From positions 496,001 through 560,000 of the forward strand of contig CAVZAT010000007.1 of the NCBI GenBank assembly GCA_963773335.1: a stretch of DNA of 64,000 nt, in the 5' to 3' direction. How positions within the stretch are numbered: the stretch's first letter is position 1; the number at the start of each line of letters is the position of its first letter. Under the pieces are notes generated by a model. It did not search any database. It worked only from the letters and a program-made list of their open reading frames with translations, and was not told the DNA's origin. Positions 9,271 to 17,345 of this stretch are shown one piece after another. The stretch comes from UBA4742 sp963773335. GTDB lineage: Bacteria; Actinomycetota; Acidimicrobiia; Acidimicrobiales; Acidimicrobilacustridaceae. The position numbers were made by a program, and so were the translations under genes.

Positions 9271-9946
9271 GCGGCCCGGCCCCGTCCGCCTGGGGTACGG
9301 AGCCGAGCTCGAGCAGCTCCGCCTCCAGACCGAGGTGATGGGGCTGCGGGTCGACCAGAACCTGGAGCGGATGCGCCAGGTACTGGCCACCGGCGATCCG
9401 CGGGTGGCAGCCGACGCCCTGGCCGCCGACGACGAGATCGACGCCATGAACGTGTCGCTCACCGAGCGCTGCTACGACGTGCTCGCCCGGGAGAACCCAG
9501 TGGCGTCGGACCTGCGGCTGGTGGTCTCGGTGGTGCGGGTCATCAGCGAGCTCGAACGCGTGGGCGACCTGTGCCTGCGGGTGGTCAAGGCGGCCATCGA
9601 CCACGAGCGGCTGGTGGCCGAGCCCCGGCCCTTCGACATCCTGTGCGTGATGGCCGACGAGGCCATCGAGTTGTTCCGGGCCGCCATCCGGGCCTGGGCC
9701 ACCGACGACCTGGACCTGGCCACCGATCTGGCCACCGGCCCGCGGCCGCTCGACCTGGGCTACGCCCAGCTGGTGGACGCCCTGGTCCGTCTGGATGGCC
9801 CCGAAGCCGCGGCCACCGCCATGCAGGCCCTGCTGGCCGGCCAGGCGCTGGAGCGGATCGCGGATCACGCCGCCATCCTGGGCACGCGGCTGCGCTACCT
9901 GATCACCGGCGACCCCAACCACCTGGCCTCCGAGGTCCGGCGATGA
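9248..9946 (+). CDS. PhoU-type phosphate regulator (first copy)
   Basis: PhoU proteins are helical-bundle regulators that couple the Pst transporter to the PhoR-type kinase. This 232-residue copy shows the repeated PhoU pattern: DDEIDAMNVSLTERCYDVLAREN, a conserved stretch beginning VASDLR, then RVISELERVGDLCLRV, and again ERIADHAAILGTRLRYLITG in the second half. The ATG at 9248 lies inside pstB and is preceded by GGAG with 4-nt spacing. It is shorter and more divergent than the following phoU, so the two may have different partners. Confidence 0.85.
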   Translation: MSPAGSAERPGPVRLGYGAELEQLRLQTEVMGLRVDQNLERMRQVLATGDPRVAADALAADDEIDAMNVSLTERCYDVLARENPVASDLRLVVSVVRVISELERVGDLCLRVVKAAIDHERLVAEPRPFDILCVMADEAIELFRAAIRAWATDDLDLATDLATGPRPLDLGYAQLVDALVRLDGPEAAATAMQALLAGQALERIADHAAILGTRLRYLITGDPNHLASEVRR

Positions 9947-9998
9947 CCGAGCCCGGCTGGGGTCCGGTCTGCTTCCGCAACGCGACGGGGGAGTCGAG

Positions 9999-10856
9999 AT
10001 GACCGAGGTCCGACGCACCTTCCACCAGGAGCTCGACCACATCAAGGGCGACATCGTGCGCCTGGCCGCCATGGTCACCGAGTGCATACCCCGGGGCACC
10101 GACGTGCTGCTGTCCAACGACCTGCAGGGTGCCCAGCGCCTGATCGAGGACGACGACGTGCTCGACTCGTTGTCGCTCGAGATCGAGGAGCGCTGCTACC
10201 AGGTGCTGGCGCTGCAGCAGCCGGTGGCCATCGACCTGCGCTCCCTGGTCACCGCCATCCGGTTGGTGTCGGAGATCGAACGATCGGGCGATCTCATGGT
10301 CAACGTGGCCAAGGGTGCCCGGCGCATCTACGGCGTGCAGTACGACCCGCGGTTGCGAGGTCTCATCGAGCGCATGAGCGAGGAGGCCACCCGGCTGTTC
10401 CGGCTGTCGATCGACGCGTACGTGGAGGGCAACGCCAGCCTGGCCTCGGCACTCGACGACATGGACGACGGCCTGGACCTGCTCCACAAGGACTACATCC
10501 AGGCCATCTTCGAGTCGCATCACGCCGGGGTCATCGATCTGCAGGCCGCCGTCCAGCTGGCGCTCATCGGTCGTTACTACGAGCGCATCGGCGACCACGC
10601 CGTGAACATCGGGGCTCGGGTCGAGTACATGGTCACGGGCTGGCTGCCCGAGCACAGCGGGGCCGCTCGCCTGGTGGCCCGCCGGGGTCGGGCCGAACAG
10701 CACCTGGCCGAGCAGATCGACGACCTGAACCTGGCGGACGGCACCAGTCCCACCGGCGAGACCGGGCCGGCAGCCGTCGATGATCGGGCCGACCTGCTGG
10801 ACCTGGACTCGAACCCGAACGCTCGCGGCGACGGCCCGACGCCCGAGGTGTCCTAG
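9999..10856 (+). CDS. phoU: Phosphate signalling protein PhoU
   Basis: This is the canonical PhoU of the cluster, 285 residues. Two PhoU repeats cover about residues 1-215, with EIEERCYQVLALQQPVAIDLR, a stretch beginning IRLVSEIERSGDLMVN, and YYERIGDHAVNIGARVEYMVTG; the E/DxxxD clusters bind metal in the family. About 60 acidic, low-complexity residues follow, ending near a PTPEVS terminus, an unusual extension that may contact the kinase. ATG at 9999 follows a GGGGAG ribosome site. It lies directly before the sensor kinase, as expected for Pho control. Confidence 0.93.
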   Translation: MTEVRRTFHQELDHIKGDIVRLAAMVTECIPRGTDVLLSNDLQGAQRLIEDDDVLDSLSLEIEERCYQVLALQQPVAIDLRSLVTAIRLVSEIERSGDLMVNVAKGARRIYGVQYDPRLRGLIERMSEEATRLFRLSIDAYVEGNASLASALDDMDDGLDLLHKDYIQAIFESHHAGVIDLQAAVQLALIGRYYERIGDHAVNIGARVEYMVTGWLPEHSGAARLVARRGRAEQHLAEQIDDLNLADGTSPTGETGPAAVDDRADLLDLDSNPNARGDGPTPEVS

Positions 10857-10860
10857 CTCC

Positions 10861-12258
10861 ATGCCCGTCGAATCGGCGGTGGTGCTGTCCTCGGGCGTCC
10901 CCGTCCCGGTTCTGGTGGCGCTGGTCGTGATCGCGGTGGTGGTCGTGGCTGAGCTGGCTCGACGACTGCGGGTCAGGGGCGCCCGGGTCGACCAGCTCAC
11001 CGACGAGTTGACCCGTGCCCGTCGGCAGGCGAGCCAGGATCGCGAGCAGGCCACCGAGGCCACCGATCGGCTGGGCCACGCGCTCGACGCCATCCCCCAA
11101 GGGGTGCTCATCACCGACGCCACCGGCCGGGTGGTGTTCCGCAACCAGACGGCCGAGACCTTCGAGTCCGCCCGCCACAGCGACGCCCTGGTGGAGGCGG
11201 CCATCACCGAGCTGGTGGGGGCCGCGCTGAGCGGCCAGGCCGGGCGCCGCACCATCGAGTTGTTCGGTCCTCCCCGGCGCACCCTGGTCATCGCCACCAC
11301 GCCGCTGCTCGATGAGCTCCCCGATGATCCGGACCTGGCGATGCCTGCGGGCCGGACCGACGACGAACCGTCGTCGGGCGTCGCAGGCGAGGCGGCCCAC
11401 CGCCGAGCCCTGGGCGGTGCCCTGGCCATCGTGGACGACATCTCCGAGCGTCGACGCCTGGAGGCCACCCGCCGCGACTTCGTGGCCAACATCAGCCACG
11501 AGCTGCGCACCCCGATCGGAGCAGTCGGGCTGTTGGCCGACACCTTGGTGGCCGAGGACGATCCGGCGGTGGCCACCCGCCTGGCCGAGCGCATCGTGAC
11601 CGAGGTCTTCCGCCTGGCCCGCACCATCGAGGACCTGTTGGTGCTGAGCACCATCGAGACCGAGGAGGCGCCGGCGCGCGAACCGGTCCCCGTCCACCTG
11701 GTCGTGGCCGAGGCCGTCGAGCGCATCCGTCCGGCGTCCGAGCAGGCCGGCATCGGCCTCGAGGTGACCGAGCCCGACCGGCGCATGGGCATCTTCGGCG
11801 ACCGCCGCCAAGTCACCTCGGCCCTGTACAACCTGCTCGACAACACGGTGAAGTACTCCGACCCCGGTTCGGTGGTGGAGGTCTCGGCCAGCACCGACGG
11901 CATCGACGTGGTCATCCGGGTGCAGGACCGCGGGATCGGGATCCCCAAGGCGGACCTGGAACGCATCTTCGAGCGCTTCTACCGGGTGGATCAGGCCCGC
12001 AGCCGAGCCACCGGCGGGACCGGGTTGGGGCTGGCCATCGTCCGTCACGTGGCCACCAACCACCAGGGCGAGGTGCAGGTCACCTCCCGGCTGGGCGAGG
12101 GCTCGACCTTCGCGCTGGTGCTGCCCTCGGCGTCGGGTCCGGTGGCCCTGGCCGATCTGGACGATCACGACGAAGGCCCCGGCGACGATCTCGACGCGGA
12201 TCGCACCGACGAGCGCGGCCAAGCGGCCGCGCCGCTCCGACAGGAAGGCCTGGCATGA
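10861..12258 (+). CDS. senX3: Sensor histidine kinase, SenX3/PhoR type
   Basis: The 465-residue kinase has one membrane segment near the N-terminus (VPVLVALVVIAVVVVAELA), a short PAS-like region (TDRLGHALDAIPQGVLITDATG), a HisKA domain with the H-box ANISHELRTPIGAVG (His213), the N-box NLLDNTVKYS and G-boxes VQDRGIGIPK and GGTGLGLAIV. Lack of an extracellular sensor domain matches SenX3/PhoR kinases that receive the signal through PstB-PhoU. ATG 10861 is 4 nt after the phoU stop. The 3' end overlaps the regulator gene by ATGA. Confidence 0.93.
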   Translation: MPVESAVVLSSGVPVPVLVALVVIAVVVVAELARRLRVRGARVDQLTDELTRARRQASQDREQATEATDRLGHALDAIPQGVLITDATGRVVFRNQTAETFESARHSDALVEAAITELVGAALSGQAGRRTIELFGPPRRTLVIATTPLLDELPDDPDLAMPAGRTDDEPSSGVAGEAAHRRALGGALAIVDDISERRRLEATRRDFVANISHELRTPIGAVGLLADTLVAEDDPAVATRLAERIVTEVFRLARTIEDLLVLSTIETEEAPAREPVPVHLVVAEAVERIRPASEQAGIGLEVTEPDRRMGIFGDRRQVTSALYNLLDNTVKYSDPGSVVEVSASTDGIDVVIRVQDRGIGIPKADLERIFERFYRVDQARSRATGGTGLGLAIVRHVATNHQGEVQVTSRLGEGSTFALVLPSASGPVALADLDDHDEGPGDDLDADRTDERGQAAAPLRQEGLA

Positions 12259-12971
12259 CCCCGTCCGCGTCGGTGCTCATCGTCGAGGACGAGGACTCCT
12301 TCATCGACGCCCTCACCCTGGGTCTGACCCGGGAGGGCTTCAAGGTGAGCGTGGCCCGCGACGGCGCCGAGGCCCTCGACCTTTTCGACGACGTGGCCCC
12401 CGACCTGGTGCTGCTCGACGTCATGCTGCCCAAGATCTCGGGTCTGGACGTGTGCCGACAGCTGCGGGCCCGCTCCGACGTGCCCATCATCATGGTCACG
12501 GCCAAGGGGGCCGAGATCGACACGGTGGTGGGCCTGGAGATGGGGGCCGACGACTACGTGACCAAGCCGTACCGGTTGCGCGAGCTGGTGGCGCGCATCC
12601 GGGCCGTGCTGCGTCGCCGGTCCCACGACGAGCTGGTGCCGGTGCCGGTGGGAGCCGATGACGACGTAGTCGAGGTGGGGGACGTGCGAGTCGACCACGA
12701 GCGCCACGAGGTGTTCATCCGGGGCGACGAGGTGCGCCTGCCCCTCAAAGAGTTCGAGCTGCTGACCCTGCTGCTCGAGAACGCCGGGCGGGTCCTGACC
12801 CGCGAGATCCTGATCGACCGGGTGTGGGGGGCCGACTACGTGGGCGACACCAAGACCCTTGACGTCCACATCAAGCGCCTGCGATCCAAGGTCGAGTTGC
12901 ATCCGGCCAGCCCCACCCGGATCGTGACCATCCGGGGACTGGGCTACAAGTACGAGAGCCCCCACCGCTGA
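12255..12971 (+). CDS. regX3: Response regulator, RegX3/PhoB (OmpR family)
   Basis: This is a 238-residue two-domain regulator. The receiver domain has the acidic pair EDED, the phosphorylated Asp55 in LLDVMLPK, Thr in VTAKG and Lys in TKPY. The C-terminal winged helix has LPLKEFELLTLLLENAGRVL and TLDVHIKRLRSKVE. It overlaps the kinase gene by 4 nt. It is the likely binder of the PHO box at 5115-5136. RegX3 and PhoB are hard to tell apart by sequence alone; the neighbourhood fits either name. Confidence 0.95.
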   Translation: MTPSASVLIVEDEDSFIDALTLGLTREGFKVSVARDGAEALDLFDDVAPDLVLLDVMLPKISGLDVCRQLRARSDVPIIMVTAKGAEIDTVVGLEMGADDYVTKPYRLRELVARIRAVLRRRSHDELVPVPVGADDDVVEVGDVRVDHERHEVFIRGDEVRLPLKEFELLTLLLENAGRVLTREILIDRVWGADYVGDTKTLDVHIKRLRSKVELHPASPTRIVTIRGLGYKYESPHR

Positions 12972-13003
12972 TCCCTGCGTGACGCCCGGCGGCCCCAGCC
13001 CCC

Positions 13004-13009
13004 TACCAT
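13004..13009 (+). promoter_or_regulatory. -10 hexamer TACCAT for the leaderless MFS gene
   Basis: TACCAT is followed by 7 nt and the ATG at 13017, with no Shine-Dalgarno sequence between. It marks a new transcription unit 32 nt after the regX3 stop. Confidence 0.55.
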
Positions 13010-13016
13010 TGCCACC

Positions 13017-14864
13017 ATGAGCGAGGCCTACCCGCAGCCGGTCCGGGATCCTCGCCGCCCGTTCATCGCCTCGCCGTTCACCCGCCTGGCCCGCACCCAC
13101 GCCCTGTCGGTGGGCGGCGATGCCATGTTCACGGTGGGACTGGCCGGGACCATCTTCTTCGCCGTCAGCCCGAAGGAGGCGCCGGCCAAGATCGGCCTCT
13201 ACCTGCTGTTGACCTTCGCCCCGTTCGCAGTGGCCGCGCCCTTCATCGGGCCGGTGCTGGATCGGGTCAAGGGTGGCCGGCGCTGGATGATCGTGGCTGC
13301 CATCGGCCTGCGGGCGGTGCTGTGCGTGCTCATCGTCCGCGACCTCAACAGCGTGTACTTCTACGTCGAGGCCTTCCTGATGCTGGTGTTCCAGAAGGCC
13401 TACCTGATCTCGCGCGCTTCGGTGGTGCCCACCACCGTGCGCAGCGACCACGAGCTGGTGGAGGCCAACTCGAAGCTGGCCATGCTCAGCGGCATGGCCG
13501 CCATCGTGGCCGGCGGTCCCGCGTTGGTCCTGCTCAAGCTGGGCGGCGACCAGTGGGGCCCGCAGCTGGCCGTGGGCTTGGGTGCGGTGGTGTACGCCAC
13601 CGGCGCCGTGTTCGCCACGCGCCTGCCCCGCGTGCAGGTGGCGGCCGAGAAGCCGACCGAGGTGGAGCGCCTCGAGTTGCGCAGCGCGGGGATCCGACTG
13701 GCCGCCTCGGCCATGGCCCTCATGCGCTGCGCGGTCGGCTTCCTGGTGCTACTGCTGGCCCTGTCCTACAAGAACCATCAGTTGCACCTGTGGGCGGTCA
13801 GCGGTGCGGTGGTGGCCGCCCAGGCCGGCGTGTTGACCGGCGCCTGGCTGGCCCCACGTCTACGCAAGTCGTTCTCCGAGGCCCGCATCGTGGTGGGATC
13901 GCTGGGCGCCACGCTGCTGGGTGGGTTGATCGCCGCGCTGCTCGGCGGGGTGATCGGTGCCTTCCTGTTGTCGTTCCTGCTGGGCGTCACCTCGGGCACG
14001 GCCAAACAGGCCTTCGACGCCCTGGTCCAGCGTGACGCACCCGATGCCAACCGGGGTCGTTCCTTCGCCCGGTTCGAGACCAAGTTCCAGCTGGCCTGGG
14101 TGGCGGGCGCGGCCATCCCGTTGCTGGTCCGCACGCCCCTGGTGGTGGGCTACATCATCGTGGGCGTGGGGATGGCCATCGGTCTGACCTCCTACTGGCT
14201 GGGTCAGCGCCGGGTGGCCCGGGGGACCTACGACTGGGAGTCCACCAGTCGCAAGCTGTTCCGTCGAGGGCTGCGCAGGGTCGACGCCTCGCTGGCGCCC
14301 CGCGGACCCGCGGGGACTGCCACGTCGGGTCCCGTCGCGGACCCCACGTTGGCCGCCAGGTTGGACCCACCCGGCGTGGCCGTGGACTCGTCGCCGTCGG
14401 GGGCCGGGGCAGCGGGCGCGGTCCGCGCGGCGCCTGCTCCGAGCGCCGGATCGCCTGGAGGCCCTCCGGCGCGGTCGTCCCTGCCCGCGCCGGTCCTGCC
14501 CGCGCCACCGGTGCCCGGGCCGGTCCCGCCGGCTTGGACCCCGCCCCCGGGCTTCGTGTCCGAGCCGCTGGTCTCGTCGCTACCCGATCCGCCACCCTCA
14601 CGACCGGCGCCGTGCACGGTGTTCGACGGCGAAGCCGACCTGGCCGCGGACTACGTGGCCGCCCTGGCCGCGGCCTTCGTGCCCAACACGGCGCCGGCGA
14701 CCGCGGCCCCGCCATCGGCCGCGCCCGCAGCCGTGGACCCGGCACCGGCCGAGCCGGATCCGACGATGGTCCAGCCTTCGTTGCCACTCGACTTCGTCGA
14801 CCCGGCCACCGACCCCGACGCCACCACCTTCACCGAGCCCCGTTGGCGCGACTCGTCTGACTGA
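13017..14864 (+). CDS. MFS-type permease with long disordered C-terminal tail
   Basis: The 615-residue protein has about 10-12 membrane segments in residues 30-395, with the MFS-like loop PVLDRVKGGRRWMIV after the second helix and a related loop near LAPRLRKSFSEARIV. Sequence character is closest to EntS-like or VB0282-type exporters. Residues from about 420 onward are Pro/Ala/Gly-rich and low in order, an unusual extension of about 190 residues. Substrate is unknown. It is a single-gene unit with its own leaderless promoter, followed by a convergent gene. Confidence 0.8.
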   Translation: MSEAYPQPVRDPRRPFIASPFTRLARTHALSVGGDAMFTVGLAGTIFFAVSPKEAPAKIGLYLLLTFAPFAVAAPFIGPVLDRVKGGRRWMIVAAIGLRAVLCVLIVRDLNSVYFYVEAFLMLVFQKAYLISRASVVPTTVRSDHELVEANSKLAMLSGMAAIVAGGPALVLLKLGGDQWGPQLAVGLGAVVYATGAVFATRLPRVQVAAEKPTEVERLELRSAGIRLAASAMALMRCAVGFLVLLLALSYKNHQLHLWAVSGAVVAAQAGVLTGAWLAPRLRKSFSEARIVVGSLGATLLGGLIAALLGGVIGAFLLSFLLGVTSGTAKQAFDALVQRDAPDANRGRSFARFETKFQLAWVAGAAIPLLVRTPLVVGYIIVGVGMAIGLTSYWLGQRRVARGTYDWESTSRKLFRRGLRRVDASLAPRGPAGTATSGPVADPTLAARLDPPGVAVDSSPSGAGAAGAVRAAPAPSAGSPGGPPARSSLPAPVLPAPPVPGPVPPAWTPPPGFVSEPLVSSLPDPPPSRPAPCTVFDGEADLAADYVAALAAAFVPNTAPATAAPPSAAPAAVDPAPAEPDPTMVQPSLPLDFVDPATDPDATTFTEPRWRDSSD

Positions 14865-14910
14865 CAGGGCCCGCCGACGAGCCAGACGGACCCGCCCATC
14901 TGGCGGCTGC

Positions 14911-16122
14911 TCAGTCGAGGGGCAGGTCGATTCGGGCCAGCCACAGGCCCGGGGCGTCCACCTCGGCCGGCGTGGGCAGGTCTTGTTCGCGGGCCCACAG
15001 GCGGGTCAGACCCTCGTCGCCGGCCCGTTCCACCACGCCGGAGACGAAGTTGGTGCCCCGGTCATACTGGGTCTGGGTGAGTTCGAGGCCGAACAGGCGC
15101 TCCACGAACCGGGTCGAATCGTCGGCTTCGACCCGGCGGCGTCGCACGGCCTCGGTGACCATCGAGTACGACGAAAGCAGGCCGTGACCGATCGCGTCCA
15201 TGACGTGATCCACGTAGCCCACCACCACCGTGATCAGCGCCTCGAAGGCAGGAAGCATGCGGAGCTGGTCGGGGGTCTGGATGGCTCCCAGCAGGGCCTC
15301 GGGGTCGCCGAAGATCGACTGGAGCCCACCCATGCCACTGGGGTCGCCCAGGTCGACTTCGCCCAGGCGCCGTTCCAGGCCGCCCGCATCGGTCTCGAAT
15401 CCGGACAGATAGTCGCGCAGGGACCGCTCGATGCGGCTGCGCACGTGGGGGACACCGAGCACGGCGTGCGTGGCGATCTCGTGCAGGCACACCCACAGGC
15501 GCAGGTCGTCGGCCGGCAGGCTCCACTCCTGGCCGAACTCGTCCAGGTTGGCGGTCAGGATCGGCAGCTCGTCGGTGGCCGGGCGGGGGATGGGCAGGTC
15601 GTAAGGGCCGAACGAGCGGCGGGCCAGGTGCCCGACCAGTGACCCGGCCGTCATCCCCAACATGGTGGGGCCGATCATCTCCATGAGCGGGCCCATCCAG
15701 GCCATCGGGTCGGCCCCGCTGGGCAGGTCGTCATCAGGGAGCATGGCGGGGCCGTCGTCGTGCAGCGCGGTGGCCAGCTGCTCGAACAGCGGCCGGTAGG
15801 CGTCGAGGGTCTGCTGGGCCCACGCCGAGCGGGTGACGGGCACCACGGTCACGCCGCGTCCGGTGGTGGATGTGGACAGCCCGGTGGCGTTGGCCACCTG
15901 CAGGTCGGCCACGCGGGCCAGCTGCTCGATCTTGATGCGGTCGAGCGGATCGATGTTGGACTCGGGCGCCTCGCCCACGGCGATCGACAGGGCCAGCTGA
16001 CGGGCCGCCTCCCAGTTGATCGGTCCCTGCTGTTGGAACATCCGGGCCAGGTCGCCGAACAGCGGCATGCCCTTGAAGGGGTTGTCGTCGCCCAACGGGC
16101 CCGGGTCACCGGAGTCGCTCAC
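14911..16122 (-). CDS. DUF2342-type protein (putative zinc-dependent metalloprotease family)
   Basis: This protein of about 403 residues resembles the actinobacterial DUF2342 / F420-associated putative hydrolase family: a Gly-Asp-rich N-terminus (DNPFKGMPLFGDLARMFQQQG), an all-helical body, and the segment LWVCLHEIATHAVLGVPHVR in the position of the family metal site. The motif is His-Glu-x3-His, not the standard HExxH spacing, so protease activity is doubtful. GTG at 16122 is preferred over an upstream TTG because TACCAT lies 6 nt before it. It is divergent from the epimerase-like gene. Confidence 0.75.
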   Translation of the reverse strand: MSDSGDPGPLGDDNPFKGMPLFGDLARMFQQQGPINWEAARQLALSIAVGEAPESNIDPLDRIKIEQLARVADLQVANATGLSTSTTGRGVTVVPVTRSAWAQQTLDAYRPLFEQLATALHDDGPAMLPDDDLPSGADPMAWMGPLMEMIGPTMLGMTAGSLVGHLARRSFGPYDLPIPRPATDELPILTANLDEFGQEWSLPADDLRLWVCLHEIATHAVLGVPHVRSRIERSLRDYLSGFETDAGGLERRLGEVDLGDPSGMGGLQSIFGDPEALLGAIQTPDQLRMLPAFEALITVVVGYVDHVMDAIGHGLLSSYSMVTEAVRRRRVEADDSTRFVERLFGLELTQTQYDRGTNFVSGVVERAGDEGLTRLWAREQDLPTPAEVDAPGLWLARIDLPLD

Positions 16123-16128
16123 GGCTTC

Positions 16129-16134
16129 ATGGTA
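16129..16134 (-). promoter_or_regulatory. -10 hexamer TACCAT for the leaderless DUF2342 gene
   Basis: On the minus strand TACCAT is followed by 6 nt and GTG at 16122. The opposite-strand gene at 16226 has a similar CATCAT 6 nt before its ATG, so this about 100-nt interval is a compact divergent promoter pair. Confidence 0.5.
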
Positions 16135-16225
16135 GGCGGACAACGGTGGGCTTCCGCTTCGCCGAGCCGGCTCGGCGGACGGTGGCTGGGGTGCGGGATC
16201 GGCCGCAGCCGGGCATCATGGCCGG

Positions 16226-17257
16226 ATGGTTCCTGCTTCGCGCCGTCCCGCTTACCCCGACGATGGCGGGTTGGTGGCGGTGGCGGGCACCGCCAGCCCG
16301 CTGGGCGCCCGGGTGGTGGCGGCCCTGCGCGGGGATCCGATGGTGAGGCGGGTCATCGACCTGGACGCGGCCGCCGATCCCGGCGTGCCCGGCGCCGCGC
16401 TGGGCCCGGCTGACACGCTGGTGCACCTGGGAGACCCGGGCGCCGAGCCTGGTCCCGACGGGCTGCCCCAGCTCGATCCCACCCGCCTGCGCAAGGGCCT
16501 GGAGGCGGCGGGCGCGGTCGGTCACCTGGTGGTGCTGTCCGCGGCCATGGCCTATGGAGCCTGGCCCACCAACCCGGTGCCGCTCACCGAGGAGACGCCG
16601 CTGCGCCCCGACGCGACCTCCGGCTACGCGGTCGGGCGGGCTGAGGTGGAGCGGCTGGTGGGCGAATGGCGCCTCGAGCACCCCGAGTCGTCCGCCGCGG
16701 TGCTGCGTCCCACGGTGACCGTGGCTGCCGAGTCGGTGGCCTGGTTGGCGCTGTCGCCCTGGTCGGCGCGTGCCCTGCGGGTCAGTGGCGCCGACCGCCC
16801 CTCGCAGTTCCTGCACCTCGACGATCTGGCCTCGGCCGTCGAACACGCCCGCCGCCTCCGCCTCGACGGCCCGTTCAACGTCTCCCCCGACGGCTGGCTG
16901 TCACCTGACGCCCTGGCCGAGCTGGCCGGTCCCGTGGGTCGGGTCCACCTGCCTCCCAGTTGGGTGGCCCGGGTCCGCGATCTGCGGGACCGACTGGGGG
17001 TGCCGGGCGGCGCGGCCAGCGGCGGCTATGCCCAGCATCCGTGGGTGGTGGCCAACGACCGGCTCCGGGCTACCGGCTGGAAGCCGCAGTACCGCAACGA
17101 CGAGGTCTACGTGGAGGCCGACCCAGGAGGTCCGCTGGCCGACATGAGCCCGAGACGCCGCCAGGAGATCTCCCTGGCCGTGGCCGGACTGGCCGTGGCC
17201 GCAGCGGTGGGCGGCGCCATCGCCGTGATCCGCCGGTCCAAGCGCTCCTCGCGCTGA
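16226..17257 (+). CDS. NAD-dependent epimerase/dehydratase-like protein with C-terminal membrane anchor
   Basis: The 343-residue protein has an extended-SDR fold. A Rossmann start GLVAVAGTASPLGARVVAAL has a weakened glycine motif. Then come HLVVLSAAMAYG (strand 5 with Ser) and a GYAVGRAEVERLVGEW block where the catalytic Tyr-x3-Lys is read as Tyr-x3-Arg. The C-terminus (SLAVAGLAVAAAVGGAIAVI) is a membrane segment followed by basic residues. The weakened motifs suggest an atypical or non-catalytic SDR. It starts at ATG 16226. The substrate is unknown. Confidence 0.75.
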   Translation: MVPASRRPAYPDDGGLVAVAGTASPLGARVVAALRGDPMVRRVIDLDAAADPGVPGAALGPADTLVHLGDPGAEPGPDGLPQLDPTRLRKGLEAAGAVGHLVVLSAAMAYGAWPTNPVPLTEETPLRPDATSGYAVGRAEVERLVGEWRLEHPESSAAVLRPTVTVAAESVAWLALSPWSARALRVSGADRPSQFLHLDDLASAVEHARRLRLDGPFNVSPDGWLSPDALAELAGPVGRVHLPPSWVARVRDLRDRLGVPGGAASGGYAQHPWVVANDRLRATGWKPQYRNDEVYVEADPGGPLADMSPRRRQEISLAVAGLAVAAAVGGAIAVIRRSKRSSR

Positions 17258-17342
17258 CGCGACGGAGCGGAACGCAGCCGCTCGGTCAGTGCTGCCCCGG
17301 ATGGCGAAGCCGTCCGCAGGGAGGCTTGCCGATCGGAGGACA
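17258..17342 (+). repeat. Dispersed intergenic repeat, copy 1
   Basis: The segment after the epimerase-like stop contains GGAGCGGAACG and GGGAGGCTTGCCGA. Related copies lie at 21624-21652 and 23612-23695, always directly after a gene end. No coding potential is seen. It may be a REP-like element or RNA structure. Confidence 0.4.
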
Positions 17343-17345
17343 CCG

